NCBI GenBank assembly: GCA_000171835.1
Contig: ABHC01000017.1
Location: 62,001 to 126,000, forward strand
DNA from: an alpha proteobacterium BAL199
Lineage (GTDB): Bacteria > Pseudomonadota > Alphaproteobacteria > Thalassobaculales > Thalassobaculaceae
Length of the DNA stretch: 64,000 nt
Direction: 5' to 3'
This document shows, in pieces, positions 8,170 through 17,391 of the stretch. The translations under genes were made by a program, and so were the position numbers. The notes beneath the pieces were generated by a model that did not search any database, was not told where the DNA came from, and saw only the letters and a program-made list of their open reading frames with translations. How positions within the stretch are numbered: position 1 is the stretch's first letter; every line of letters starts with the position of its first letter.

Positions 8170-9870
8170 TCAGTCCGATACGCCCGCTATGTGCCGGGCC
8201 GCGACCCAGCCGAAGGTCATTGCCGGGCCCAGGGTGATGCCGCCGCCGGGGTAGTTGCCGCCCATGATGCTGGCGTTGTCGTTGCCGGCCGCGTACAGGC
8301 CCGGGATCGGCTTGCCGGCCTTGTCCAGCACCTGGGCGTTGGCATCGGTCTTCACGCCGGCGAAGGTGCCGAGATCGCCGATCACCAGCTTGACAGCGTA
8401 GAACGGTCCGCGCTCGACCGGTGCGACGCACGGGTTCGGCGTCACGGTCGGATCGCCGAGCGAGCGGTTGTAGGCGGTCGATCCCTTGTGGAAGGCCGGG
8501 TCCTCGCCGCGCCGCGCCGGGCCGTTGAACTCGGCCACCGTGCGCTCCAGCGCCGCCGCGTCGATGCCGGTGGCCGTCGCCAGTTCGGCCAGGGTGCGGC
8601 CGCGCTTCAAGTAGCCGGAATTGATGTGCGGGGTCAGCGGCAGCGGAAACGGCTTCACGAAGCCCAGGCCGTAGCGCCGGATCGTAGGGTGGTCGCAGAT
8701 CAGCCAGGCGGCGTTCTCGGACAGGCCGTCGCAGGCCTTGACCATGGCCTGGATGAAGTCGTGGTAGGAGTTGCCCTCGTTCACGAACCGCACGCCGCGC
8801 GCCGTGGTGGCGATCACCCCCGGTTTCGCGCGGTCGATGAAGTGCGGGAAGGTCCCCATGGTGCCGTCCGGCCAGGGCACTTGGCTGACCGGCACCCAGG
8901 CGGCGGCGTTTGGGTAGCCCAACTCGACAGCCGCACCGACATTTTCGCCCAGTCGCAACCCATCGCCGGTGTTGCCTGGAGGCGCCGGCGAGAAGTGCTC
9001 GGCGTGCGCGAACAGCTGCCTGCGCCGGTCGAGGTCCTGCGGGAACCCACCGGCCGCCAGAACCACGCCCTTGGCGGCGGACACCTTCACCGGCGTGCCG
9101 TTCCGCGACACGACGGCACCGACGACCTGGCCATCCTCGACCGTGAGTTCGCCCGCCGGGCTGGAAACCCAGAGGTCGACCCCCGCATCGAACGCCGACT
9201 TCGCCAGCCGTCCGGCCAGTGCGTTGCCGTTGGTCAGCCGAACCGCACGACCGTGCAGGGCGAGGTCGCGCATGTGGGCGGCCAGCTTGCCGGCGACGAA
9301 CGCCGCCGACTTGACCGAGCGGGTGACATTGAAGAAGTGCAGCAGCTCCTTGCCGGAGCCGATCATCATGCCGACGAAGGTGATTTCCTTCAGCGGCGGG
9401 CGCAGGGTCTTCAGCCGCGCGCCGAGCCGACGGCCGTCATAGGGAGCGGCGCAGATCGAGCGGCCGCCGGGCACGCCGCCGGGGGCGTCCGGATGATAGT
9501 CCGAGAAGGTCGGGCCGGTGACGAACTCGACTTCGGTCTCACGCTCGAAGAACTCGACCATCTTCGGCCCGGCGTCGAGGAAGGCGTCGACCCGCTCGGC
9601 GTCGAAGTGGTTGCCGGTCTCGTGCTGCAGGTAGGTGCGGGCGGCATCTACGGAATCGACCACGCCTTCGCGTGCTGCCGGGCCGTTGCACGGGATCCAC
9701 AGCCAGCCGCCGGAGCGCGCGGTGGTGCCGCCGTAGACCTCCTCCTTCTCGACCACGAGTACCTTCAAGCCGAGCTTGGCGGCCGTCACGGCTGCCGACA
9801 GTCCGCCGGCGCCGGAGCCGATGACCAGGACGTCGCAGGCATGGGTCGGGGCGGTGTCAGCTTGGGGCAT
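8170..9870 (-). CDS. FAD-dependent oxidoreductase (fumarate reductase / 3-ketosteroid dehydrogenase-like)
   Basis: A 566-residue flavoprotein with an N-terminal dinucleotide fold, VLVIGSGAGGLSAAVTAAKL (about 14-33), an acidic end of strand 2 (VVEKEEVYGGTTARSGGWLW) and a C-terminal FAD-closing motif GLYAAGNDNASIMGGNYPGGG with G-P-A. This architecture is shared by flavocytochrome c fumarate reductases, KstD and related enoate dehydrogenases. No haem or flavin-transferase motif is present, so a soluble KstD-type dehydrogenase is likely. The substrate is unknown. The gene is convergent with the TauD-type dioxygenase (10-bp gap), and the tRNA-Arg gene lies upstream on the other strand. Confidence 0.82.
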   Translation of the reverse strand: MPQADTAPTHACDVLVIGSGAGGLSAAVTAAKLGLKVLVVEKEEVYGGTTARSGGWLWIPCNGPAAREGVVDSVDAARTYLQHETGNHFDAERVDAFLDAGPKMVEFFERETEVEFVTGPTFSDYHPDAPGGVPGGRSICAAPYDGRRLGARLKTLRPPLKEITFVGMMIGSGKELLHFFNVTRSVKSAAFVAGKLAAHMRDLALHGRAVRLTNGNALAGRLAKSAFDAGVDLWVSSPAGELTVEDGQVVGAVVSRNGTPVKVSAAKGVVLAAGGFPQDLDRRRQLFAHAEHFSPAPPGNTGDGLRLGENVGAAVELGYPNAAAWVPVSQVPWPDGTMGTFPHFIDRAKPGVIATTARGVRFVNEGNSYHDFIQAMVKACDGLSENAAWLICDHPTIRRYGLGFVKPFPLPLTPHINSGYLKRGRTLAELATATGIDAAALERTVAEFNGPARRGEDPAFHKGSTAYNRSLGDPTVTPNPCVAPVERGPFYAVKLVIGDLGTFAGVKTDANAQVLDKAGKPIPGLYAAGNDNASIMGGNYPGGGITLGPAMTFGWVAARHIAGVSD

Positions 9871-10011
9871 CTCGGAGGGCTTTCAACGGGCGGCGGGAGC
9901 TGGCATTCGAGCACACCCGCGCGGTCGGTAGCAATCGACCGGCGCGCCTGGAGCCGACGGCACGCACCGCTTGATTCAGCGGGCGATGCGCATTAGGTTC
10001 CGGCCTTCGAC

Positions 10012-10088
<77 letters not shown>

Positions 10089-10438
10089 AACTTTTCAAAC
10101 AATTGTTGAGATATGAAGCGAGGCGGACACGTTGTCGCCGGCCTTTCGGCGTCCGTGTTTGTGCGCGCGGTTGCTCTGTTCTGGTGATACAGGGATCGGA
10201 GAACGCTGACTATTCGGTGGTCACTTCGGCGCGCTGCGACCGGAACCGAATCTGATCTTGTTTCCTCAGCTGGGCTGTTAAGGAAGCATTAATCTGTTTT
10301 GATTATTTCTATATTTCCGAATCAAAGAACGACAAAGTGTCTGAAATGACTACTCGTCGCTCATTTTCGGAACCTGTTTCGTCAGGTTGACCGACTGCCT
10401 CTGTCAAATCTCCAGGTTGAGTACGAGGGTCCATAGAA
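10089..10438. other. Non-coding, AT-richer leader before the chemoreceptor gene
   Basis: About 350 bp with no convincing gene. Base composition drops relative to the flanks, with an AT-rich stretch at about 10275-10330. A short stem (CGCCG/CGGCG around 10136-10155) follows the tRNA and could help end its transcript. The stretch presumably carries the promoter of the chemoreceptor gene, but no clear promoter elements were recognised. Confidence 0.5.
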
Positions 10439-11746
10439 ATGAACATCTCCGCATCCATAAAGTTGCTGAATGGCGCCATTGTCGGCGCGATTCTCCTTGC
10501 AGGCGGCAGTGTGGTTCTTTTTGATCGAGCGGTCGACGTGGAGCGAAATACGCTCATTCGCCAGGCCGAGTTCAAACAACTTGGCAATGATCTGGCGATG
10601 GCGTCGGATTATCTGACCAATGAAGCTCGGCGATACGTTCAGTTCGGCGATAAACGCCACCTGGATAACTATTGGAACGAAGTCAAGAAAACGAAGACGC
10701 GCGACCGTGTCGTCAATCGACTCAAGGATCTCGGTGCGCCGCAGGCGGAGCTCGATCTCATCGAGCAGGCCAAAAACAACTCCGACGCTCTGATCAAGAC
10801 CGAGGAAGCCGCGATGCGGGCGGTTTCGGAAGGAAAGTTCGATGCGGCGCGCACATTGATGTTTGATGAAGCCTACGATCGCAACAAGCAGATCATTGTC
10901 GATCCGTTGAACGCGTTCCAGAAAGCGATGAACGATCGTGCCGCGCGGGAGGTGAGGGCAGCGGCGTCCACGACGCGCCTCTATATGGGAGTCATGGCGG
11001 GGATGCTCGCGATCGCCGCCATGATGGTTCTAGGGGCGCTCTACGTCTACGTCGTGCGCAGGGTCGTGAAGCCCATCGAAGAAATGACCTCGACGATGGG
11101 AGTGCTCGCGGCTGGCGATAAGTCAGTGCGTGTGCCCAATTTGGGGCGCGCAGACGAGGTCGGAGCCATGGCAGATGCCCTGGAAGTCTTCCGGGCCAAT
11201 ATGATCCGTGCGGATGAATTGGCGGTCGAGCAGACCAACGAGCGCGCCGCACGCGAGAGTCGAACGCAAGCCATTGAAAAGCTGACCGCCGATTTCGATC
11301 AGTTGGTGACCGCCGTGCTGAGCGAGGTTGCTGAAGCGACAACGCAGATGCAGACGACCGCCACTTCCATGGCGTCGATTGCCGAAGAGACGAACCGTCA
11401 ATCGCTGGCTGTTGCGTCGGCCTCGGAGCAGGCATCGGCGAACGTGCAGACCGTTGCCGCAGCGGCGGAGGAACTGTCCAGCTCGATCGGTGAGATCAGC
11501 CGTCAGGTCAGCCAATCCGCCACGGTTGCTTCCAAGGCCAGTGACGACGCAAACAAAACCAATGTCCTTGTCGAAGGGTTGGCCGAGGCGGCGCAGAAGA
11601 TCGGCGAAATTGTAAATCTGATTCAGGATATTGCCGAGCAAACCAACCTGCTCGCGCTGAACGCGACCATTGAAGCAGCACGGGCGGGCGATGCCGGCAA
11701 GGGCTTCGCCGTCGTGGCTTCAGAGGTGAAGTCGCTGGCGAACCAG
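10439..11746 (+). pseudogene. Methyl-accepting chemotaxis protein, 3'-truncated
   Basis: The intact part encodes a transmembrane chemoreceptor: TM1 at about 8-30, a helical periplasmic sensor (about 31-180), TM2 at about 183-205, a HAMP domain (about 206-260, [19 protein letters not shown]) and a signalling domain that includes the hairpin tip [21 protein letters not shown] and the following [15 protein letters not shown]. The sequence then stops resembling an MCP at about 11747 and continues into a reversed ABC permease gene, ending in an unrelated tail of about 40 residues. The C-terminal methylation helix is therefore missing. Codon use is less GC-biased than in the neighbours. Either a real deletion or an assembly join explains this; the product should not signal normally. 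Confidence 0.85.
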
Positions 11747-12297
11747 GCGTGGCACATCTCCAGCAGGTTGGCGGGGGTGTGGCGCACCGCGTTCAGCGAG
11801 TTCAGGACGATCACCGGCATCGCCATGATGCACACCGTCAGCACCTTCGAGGTCAGGCCGATGCCGTAGGCGAAGGTCAGGATCGGGATCAGGGCCGCCA
11901 GGGGGGCCGACTGGGCAATGATGAACAGCGGCGAGCCGAGCCACTCGGCGGGCCGGCTCAGCCCCATGGTGACACCGAGCCCGATCCCGACGACCACGGA
12001 GATCAACAGACCGAGGGCCAGCGGTTGCAGGGTTATCAGGAACGCTTGCTGCAACGACCCGTCGACCAGCAGACCGCCCAGCGCGACCATGGTTTCCCCG
12101 AAGGTCGGGAACGCCGGGCTGATCGGCACCCGTCCGCCGTACTCCCAGGCGACACAGACGACGATCACGGAGAGCAACCGGAGACTAAGTGCGTGGGTAA
12201 GGATCGCGTTCACGATGATCGATGTCCGTTGTCGGCGAAGCAAAGGGGGCCCGGCGCTGGGTGACGCCGCCGGGCCACAGGCGAGCGGTTCGGTCAA
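11747..12297 (-). pseudogene. ABC transporter permease (SsuC/TauC-like), 3'-truncated
   Basis: On the minus strand, about 184 codons encode a binding-protein-dependent permease. Visible are the N-terminal helix (LSLRLLSVIVVCVAWEYGG), AFLITLQPLALGLLISVVVG, and [20 protein letters not shown] followed by [20 protein letters not shown]. After LLEMCHAW the frame runs into the reverse complement of the chemoreceptor gene, so the last two or more helices and the part after the EAA-like loop are lost. The first codon is uncertain: a TTG at 12297 overlaps the stop of the substrate-binding-protein gene, and no ATG exists nearby. The partner ATPase gene is not in the window and was probably lost in the same event. 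Confidence 0.8.
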
Positions 12298-13289
12298 CCA
12301 CCGAGCTTCTTCGCCGCTCTTTCCAGAGGACCAAGGTCCCAGTAATCCTCGACCTTCAGGCTCGATGCCGGCCCCTGCATCTGACCAGCCTCGGTGTAGA
12401 AGTCGAAGTCGGCCTTGGCCGCCTTGGCGCCGCCGCCGTTCGGATCGAACAGGCCTTCCTTGGCACCTTCAATGTAGAACGGCACAACCTCGGCGAGGAT
12501 CTCCTTCGGCTGATCGCTGAGCAGGCCGCGCTTGGCACGCTCCTCTTCGACAACCGCGGGGTTGGTCTTCATATCCCGCCACAGCCGCAACAGTTCCTCA
12601 ACGATGATATCGGCGGCCTGTTGGTTGTCTTTCAACCAGCCGGCGCTGGCGAAGATCAGTTCGTCGCTGGCTGGGTCGTCGAGGCCGGGCAGCACGTGGA
12701 ACCGGTCAGAAGCCTTGGACATCAGCAGGTTCTTGTTGGCAAGGTCGACAATGGTCGCGTCGATCTGGCCATTCATCATTGCGATGATCCGGTTTTCCGA
12801 TCCCGGCACGTAGCTGCGATCGCCAAACTGGATGCCCTCCCGCTTCGCGATGATGTTGCCGATCGCTTCGGTGCCGGTGCCGCGGGCGTGGAAGGTGAAA
12901 GGCTGTCCATTCAGGGACTTCCAGTCCGGGTACTTCTTGCTGACGACCGGGAAGAACACCAGTCGCGACATCTGAAAGACGATCTTCAGCGGTACCTTGG
13001 ACTTCTGGATAACCGAGTATGGGGTACCGACCCCGATGTCCATCTGGCCGTTGACGATCGATTGGATCGCCAGTTCCTCCTTGGCGAAGGCGGTCATCTC
13101 GTAATCGACGCCGCGGTCCTTGGCCCGTTCCAGAGCAACCGCGACGGCCAGCGTCTCCACCGAGAGTACGTCGCCGAGGGCGACGCGCACTTTGCCTGCG
13201 GCGGCGGCAGGGCCGGCCGTGGCCAGCATCGCGGTGACGCCCGCAGCGAGTGCCAGACCACGCATTGTTCTGCTGACTATCATGTTCAT
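12294..13289 (-). CDS. ABC transporter substrate-binding protein (NMT1/THI5-like, SsuA/TauA type)
   Basis: A 331-residue periplasmic protein with a signal peptide (MNMIVSRTMRGLALAAG, cleavage near A-AAAGKV) and the NMT1/THI5-like fold: VRVALGDVLSVETLAVAVAL, IQSIVNGQMDIGVGTPYSVI and FHARGTGTEAIGNIIAKREG. Such proteins bind sulfonates, nitrate, thiamine precursors or aromatic acids; the ligand is unknown. ATG 13289 follows a strong GGGAGG site, and an upstream in-frame extension is not needed. The downstream permease gene overlaps it by 4 bp but is truncated, so the transporter is probably non-functional unless complemented. Its promoter region has been split by an IS1182-family insertion. Confidence 0.85.
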   Translation of the reverse strand: MNMIVSRTMRGLALAAGVTAMLATAGPAAAAGKVRVALGDVLSVETLAVAVALERAKDRGVDYEMTAFAKEELAIQSIVNGQMDIGVGTPYSVIQKSKVPLKIVFQMSRLVFFPVVSKKYPDWKSLNGQPFTFHARGTGTEAIGNIIAKREGIQFGDRSYVPGSENRIIAMMNGQIDATIVDLANKNLLMSKASDRFHVLPGLDDPASDELIFASAGWLKDNQQAADIIVEELLRLWRDMKTNPAVVEEERAKRGLLSDQPKEILAEVVPFYIEGAKEGLFDPNGGGAKAAKADFDFYTEAGQMQGPASSLKVEDYWDLGPLERAAKKLGG

Positions 13290-13385
13290 CGCTGCTTCCT
13301 CCCACGGCCGCGCGGTTGCTTGTATGGCGGGTATCTGCCGGTTCCGCAGCCTTGATCCGAGCGTAACCATTTTTAAATTGGTTAA

Positions 13386-14962
13386 GAGGCTGTTGCAGAA
13401 TCACCGGTTCCACCGACGATCTCCGCTTGACCCACTGACGGGGTCCTGATTCCGTTGGGAGAGGCAATTTGAAGGGGGGGGAGATGGCAAATTTTTACCG
13501 AGAACCAGATCGTAGGCAGCGGTTTCTTCTGCCGGTGGACATGGCGGATTGGGTTCCGGACACAGACCTCGTGCACCTTCTTCTGGATGCCGTGGGTTTG
13601 ATGGATCTATCGGCATTCGAGACGCACTACCGGAAGCGTGGGTCGGGAGCGCCACCGTTCGCGCCGAGGATGATGGTTAGTCTCCTTGTTTATGCGTATG
13701 CGAACGGGCAACGCTCAAGCCGCAAGATCGAGCGCCTGTGCGTGCGGGATGCTGGGTTTCGGACGATCGTGTGCGCCGAGGTTCCCGACCACAGCGTGAT
13801 AGCGCGGTTCCGCAAGCGGCACCGGGGCGACCTGGAGACCCTGTTCGTGGAGGTCCTGAAGCTGTGTCATGCGGCGGGGCTGGTGCGGTTGGGCGTGGTG
13901 GCGCTGGATGGGACCAAGGTGAAGGCAAATGCGTCGCTTGCGGCGAACCAGACCTCGAAGTCCCTGGAGGCGGAGGTTGCCGCCATGCTGTCGGAGGCCG
14001 AGGCGATCGATGCCGCCGAGGACGGGATGTTCGGGGAGGGCCGAGGTGACGATGTTCCCGTCGGGCTGAGGAAGCCGTCAGATCGGCTGTCCCGTCTTCG
14101 CTCCTGTCATGAACGTCTCTTGCGCGAAGCCGACCATCAACGGGTCGAGCAGCAGGAGAAGATCAACGCCCGGATTGCCGAGGAAAAGGCGAACGGAAAA
14201 GCCAAACGCGGGCGGAAGCCGAAGACAGCCGAGGCGGTTGTCAAGGAAGAGGCCAAGGCCAACGTGAGCGACCCGGACAGCCGGATCATGAAGAGCCGCA
14301 AGGGATATCTCCAGGGGTACAATGCCCAGGCGGTGGTGACGGCGGACCAGATCATCCTCGCCACCGATGTGACGAACCAGGCCAACGACGTTCGCCAACT
14401 GGCCCCGATGATTGCCCGGACCCTGACGATGATGGAGGCGGTGACCGGCGACGAGGCGGTGCTGGGGGTTGGCCTGTTTGACGCGGGCTATTGGTCTGAC
14501 GAGAACGCGGCCACGGAAACAGCGGAATGCGAATACCTGATCGCCACCACTAAGGATTGGAAGCAGCGCAAGGCGATGCGTGATGCTCCACCACCCCGGG
14601 GCCGTATACCCAGGGACATGAGTGCCCGTGACCAGATGGAGCGTAAGCTCCTGACCCAACGGGGCCGAAAACTTTACCGGCTGCGCGGCCAGACCGTGGA
14701 ACCGGTGTTCGGGCAAATGAAGGAGACCCAGGGCGCAGACGGATTCATGATGCGCGGGGAGCAGGAGACCCAGGGTGAATGGAACCTGCACTGCGCCGCC
14801 CACAACATCAAAAAACTACACTCGGAGTCCGTCCGCAGAGGAAGAAAGGGTGGAAAATGGCTCTTGAACTGAAGCAATTGGACAAGAAAAATGCCGTCTG
14901 AGGGCAAAATCACCGGATAGCTGCTTCATGCCGTCAAGCCAGACTCATTCAGCAACAGGCTC
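13386..14962. mobile_element. IS1182-family insertion sequence
   Basis: The element has imperfect terminal inverted repeats: GAGGCTGTTGCAGAATCA at 13386-13403, and a right end whose reverse complement is GAGCCTGTTGCTGAATGA (14945-14962), matching at 15 of 18 positions. TTAA flanks both ends (13382-13385 and 14963-14966) and is the likely target duplication. It carries one transposase gene on the plus strand. The element sits between the ABC binding-protein gene and the GntR gene. Total length is about 1.58 kb. Confidence 0.8.
13484..14872 (+). CDS. IS1182-family transposase
   Basis: A 462-residue DDE transposase. The N-terminal DUF772-type domain is clear (PPFAPRMMVSLLVYAYANGQ with RSSRKIE next to it). 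Candidate catalytic acids are D in VVALDGTKVKANAS, D in GVGLFDAGYWSDEN, and E in QTVEPVFGQMKE. A basic, coiled region (about 200-260) precedes the core. ATG 13484 is chosen because it follows a G-rich ribosome site; an upstream in-frame start would add five residues. The frame is intact, so the element may still be active. Confidence 0.9.
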   Translation: MANFYREPDRRQRFLLPVDMADWVPDTDLVHLLLDAVGLMDLSAFETHYRKRGSGAPPFAPRMMVSLLVYAYANGQRSSRKIERLCVRDAGFRTIVCAEVPDHSVIARFRKRHRGDLETLFVEVLKLCHAAGLVRLGVVALDGTKVKANASLAANQTSKSLEAEVAAMLSEAEAIDAAEDGMFGEGRGDDVPVGLRKPSDRLSRLRSCHERLLREADHQRVEQQEKINARIAEEKANGKAKRGRKPKTAEAVVKEEAKANVSDPDSRIMKSRKGYLQGYNAQAVVTADQIILATDVTNQANDVRQLAPMIARTLTMMEAVTGDEAVLGVGLFDAGYWSDENAATETAECEYLIATTKDWKQRKAMRDAPPPRGRIPRDMSARDQMERKLLTQRGRKLYRLRGQTVEPVFGQMKETQGADGFMMRGEQETQGEWNLHCAAHNIKKLHSESVRRGRKGGKWLLN

Positions 14963-14966
14963 TTAA

Positions 14967-15068
14967 GCAAATCAATTTGACCAATCAGGATTCTTGACGG
15001 TCGGGGAGTGGCCGGAGTAATGGGTGGCGCTGAGGCGTGGAACCTGTTTTCGGGGCTGGGTGGTAGGA
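14967..15068. promoter_or_regulatory. Right half of a GntR/ABC control region split by the IS
   Basis: When the IS and one TTAA copy are removed in silico, ATTGGT (13377-13382) and ACCAAT (14980-14985) face each other across an imperfect palindrome, CAAATCAATTTG (14968-14979). ATTGGT/ACCAAT half-sites resemble FadR/GntR-type operators. In the rejoined state this would lie between the divergent binding-protein and GntR genes. The assignment is inferred from symmetry and position. Confidence 0.4.
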
Positions 15069-15749
15069 ATGGATGGCGGACAGAGCGCCCTGACGCAGCT
15101 CAAGGCCTACTTGGCGCAACGCCATCTGCCGGACAACTCCAGGCTGCCTCCAGAGCGGGAACTCTGCGATTTGCTTGGAGTTCCGCGCGGCGAATTGCGC
15201 AAGGCATTGGCGACATTGGAGTCGGCAGGTGATCTCTGGCGTCATGTCGGCAAGGGCACGTTCATCGGTACCCGTCCGGTCGAGGAACTCTCGACCATTG
15301 CCGCCGTCGCCGGTCAGACCAATCCGTCAGAGGTGATGCGCGCCCGTCTGCTGATTGAGCCGCTGTTGACCGGCGAGGCGGCGCTGCAGGCCACCACCGA
15401 GGACATCGAGGAGATGCACCGCTGCCTGTCTGGCGCGCGCCGAGCGGAATCCTGGCGCCAATACGAGAATTGGGACAACCGCCTGCACCGTGCTGTGGCC
15501 GAGGCGGCGCGCAACGTCGTTCTGCTGTCTCTATTCGACTCGCTCAACGCGATCCGACGCACGGTCGTCTGGGGTCGCCTGCGGGACCAGCCGGCTCAAC
15601 CGCCGACCGACCACCATAGCTTTGGAGACCACGAAGCGATCGTCGCTGCGATCGAGGAGCGCGACGTCGAGGAGGCGACCCGAGCGATGCGCCGGCATCT
15701 GACCAAGGTCGAGCAGAGGCTGCTGCTGCGGCGCGAGGCGGCTGAGTAA
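15069..15749 (+). CDS. GntR family transcriptional regulator (FadR subfamily)
   Basis: A 226-residue regulator with an N-terminal winged helix (LTQLKAYLAQRHLPDNSRLP, then PPERELCDLLGVPRGELRKAL and GKGTFIG) and a C-terminal all-helical FCD domain (about 85-215) in which D, H and further histidines (NWDNRLHRAVAEAA, DHHSFGDHEAIVAAI) form the usual metal and ligand pocket. ATG 15069 is chosen because the earlier frame adds 15 residues unlike the family. The original partner was probably the divergent ABC transporter, from which it is now separated by the IS1182-family element. Confidence 0.85.
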   Translation: MDGGQSALTQLKAYLAQRHLPDNSRLPPERELCDLLGVPRGELRKALATLESAGDLWRHVGKGTFIGTRPVEELSTIAAVAGQTNPSEVMRARLLIEPLLTGEAALQATTEDIEEMHRCLSGARRAESWRQYENWDNRLHRAVAEAARNVVLLSLFDSLNAIRRTVVWGRLRDQPAQPPTDHHSFGDHEAIVAAIEERDVEEATRAMRRHLTKVEQRLLLRREAAE

Positions 15750-15967
15750 GGGATCGGGTCAGGCCCGTTCCAGCGTTTGACGGACGTTTGCCGACCCAGC
15801 CTTCGGCCGGTGCACTCAATCCCCGTGCTGCTGGAGACATTGAGGCGCGGCGCGGTCCGCCCGTCGGGGCCGAACCCGCGTTGGAATCCATATCTTCCAT
15901 CCGAGCAAGCAGTAGAGCCTGCCCGCCGTGGTCGTGCGGGCCGGCGGTGTCGTTGCGCCGGCAGCGG

Positions 15968-17296
15968 ATGCTGAATGATCCGATTGTGCCGATGCTGCTG
16001 CGCATGGCGTGGCCGAACGTCCTGATCATGGTGGCCCAGGCCTCGACCGGATTGATCGAGACCTGGTGGGTGTCGCATCTCGGCACCGACGCGCTGGCCG
16101 GCATGGCGCTGGTGTTCCCGGTGCTGATGCTCACCCAGATGATCTCGGCCGGCGCGATGGGCGGTGGCATCTCCTCGGCGATCGCGCGCGCCCTGGGCGG
16201 CGACCGGCGCGACGAAGCCGACGCGTTGGTCCTGCACGCAATCACGATCAACGTGGTGCTCGGCCTATCGGTCTCGGGGCTGATGTTGCTGTACGGCCGA
16301 TCCCTGTACGGCCTGCTCGGGGGCGAAGGCGCAGCACTGGAAGCGGCGGTGATCTACTCCGCCGTGGTGTTCGGCGGCAATGCCTTGCTGTGGGTGATGA
16401 ACGGACTGGCCAGCGTGATCCGCGGCACCGGCAACATGCTGGTGCCGGCGCTGGTGATCTGCGGCGGGGTCGTGCTGCTGGTGCCGCTGTCGCCGGTGCT
16501 GATCTTCGGGCTGGGGCCGATACCGGCCATGGGCATCGCCGGCGGTGGAGCGGCGCTGGTGCTGTACTATGCGGCCGGCACGGCGGTGCTCGGCTGGTAC
16601 ATCCTGGCCGGCCGCAACCTTGCACGGTTCCGCTGGGTTCGGCTGCGCTGGTCGCTGTTCCGCGACATTCTGCGGATCGGGGCAGTGGGGTCGGTCACCT
16701 CGTTGCAAACCAATGTGACGATCGCGGTGGTGACCGGGCTGGTCGCCAGCGCTGCCGGAACCGATGCGATTGCCGGGTTCGGTACCGCGGTCCGGCTGGA
16801 GTACCTGCTGGTACCGCTGGTGTTCGGCCTCGGCGCGCCGCTGGTGGCGCTGGTCGGTACGAACATCGGTGCAGGGAACCAAGAACGCGCGCTGCGCATC
16901 GCGGTGATCGGCGGCGGCTTGGCGTTCGCTTTGACCGAGACGATCGGCCTGGCCGCCGCGATCTGGCCTCAGGCTTGGCTGGCACTGTTCAGCGCGGAGC
17001 CGGCGATGATCGAGGCGGGAAGCGCATATCTGCGGATTGTCGGTCCGTCCTATGGCTTCTTCGGGCTTGGCCTTGCGTTGTACTTCGCCTCGCAAGGGGC
17101 GGGACGCCTGCTGTGGCCGCTGTGCAGCGGCTTCCTGCGCCTGCTGGTGGCGATGGGCGGCGGCTGGCTGGCGTTGCATCTGACCGGTTCGATCGATTGG
17201 CTGTTCGCGGCCGTTGCCCTCGGCCTTGTCGTCTATGGAGCGACGATGGCCGTGGCGATCCGCGGCGGCGCCTGGTTTCCCGGATCAGCCAAGTAG
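15968..17296 (+). CDS. MATE family efflux transporter
   Basis: A 442-residue membrane protein with twelve predicted helices in two MatE halves (about 10-170 and 235-400). Characteristic motifs are MAWPNVLIMVAQASTGLIET near the N-terminus, GTDALAGMALVFPVLMLTQ and LEYLLVPLVFGLGAPLVALV. MATE proteins export drugs, dyes or metabolites in exchange for Na+ or H+; the substrate is unknown. ATG 15968 gives a normal family length. The 60-codon open stretch upstream lacks membrane character and is rejected. The gene is followed at 96 bp by an amidohydrolase on the same strand, possibly co-transcribed. Confidence 0.87.
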   Translation: MLNDPIVPMLLRMAWPNVLIMVAQASTGLIETWWVSHLGTDALAGMALVFPVLMLTQMISAGAMGGGISSAIARALGGDRRDEADALVLHAITINVVLGLSVSGLMLLYGRSLYGLLGGEGAALEAAVIYSAVVFGGNALLWVMNGLASVIRGTGNMLVPALVICGGVVLLVPLSPVLIFGLGPIPAMGIAGGGAALVLYYAAGTAVLGWYILAGRNLARFRWVRLRWSLFRDILRIGAVGSVTSLQTNVTIAVVTGLVASAAGTDAIAGFGTAVRLEYLLVPLVFGLGAPLVALVGTNIGAGNQERALRIAVIGGGLAFALTETIGLAAAIWPQAWLALFSAEPAMIEAGSAYLRIVGPSYGFFGLGLALYFASQGAGRLLWPLCSGFLRLLVAMGGGWLALHLTGSIDWLFAAVALGLVVYGATMAVAIRGGAWFPGSAK

Positions 17297-17391
17297 CCGA
17301 CGCGGCCGCGAATCTTGCGGGTTGAGTTCGGTCGCTGCCGGTAGGAGGCTGCTGCCGACACGACATACCATCGCCGTTCTGGAGAACCCCC

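Noticed and set aside
15788-15967. N-terminal extension of the MATE transporter
   Set aside because: The 60 codons are not hydrophobic and exceed the family start; ATG 15968 gives a normal length.
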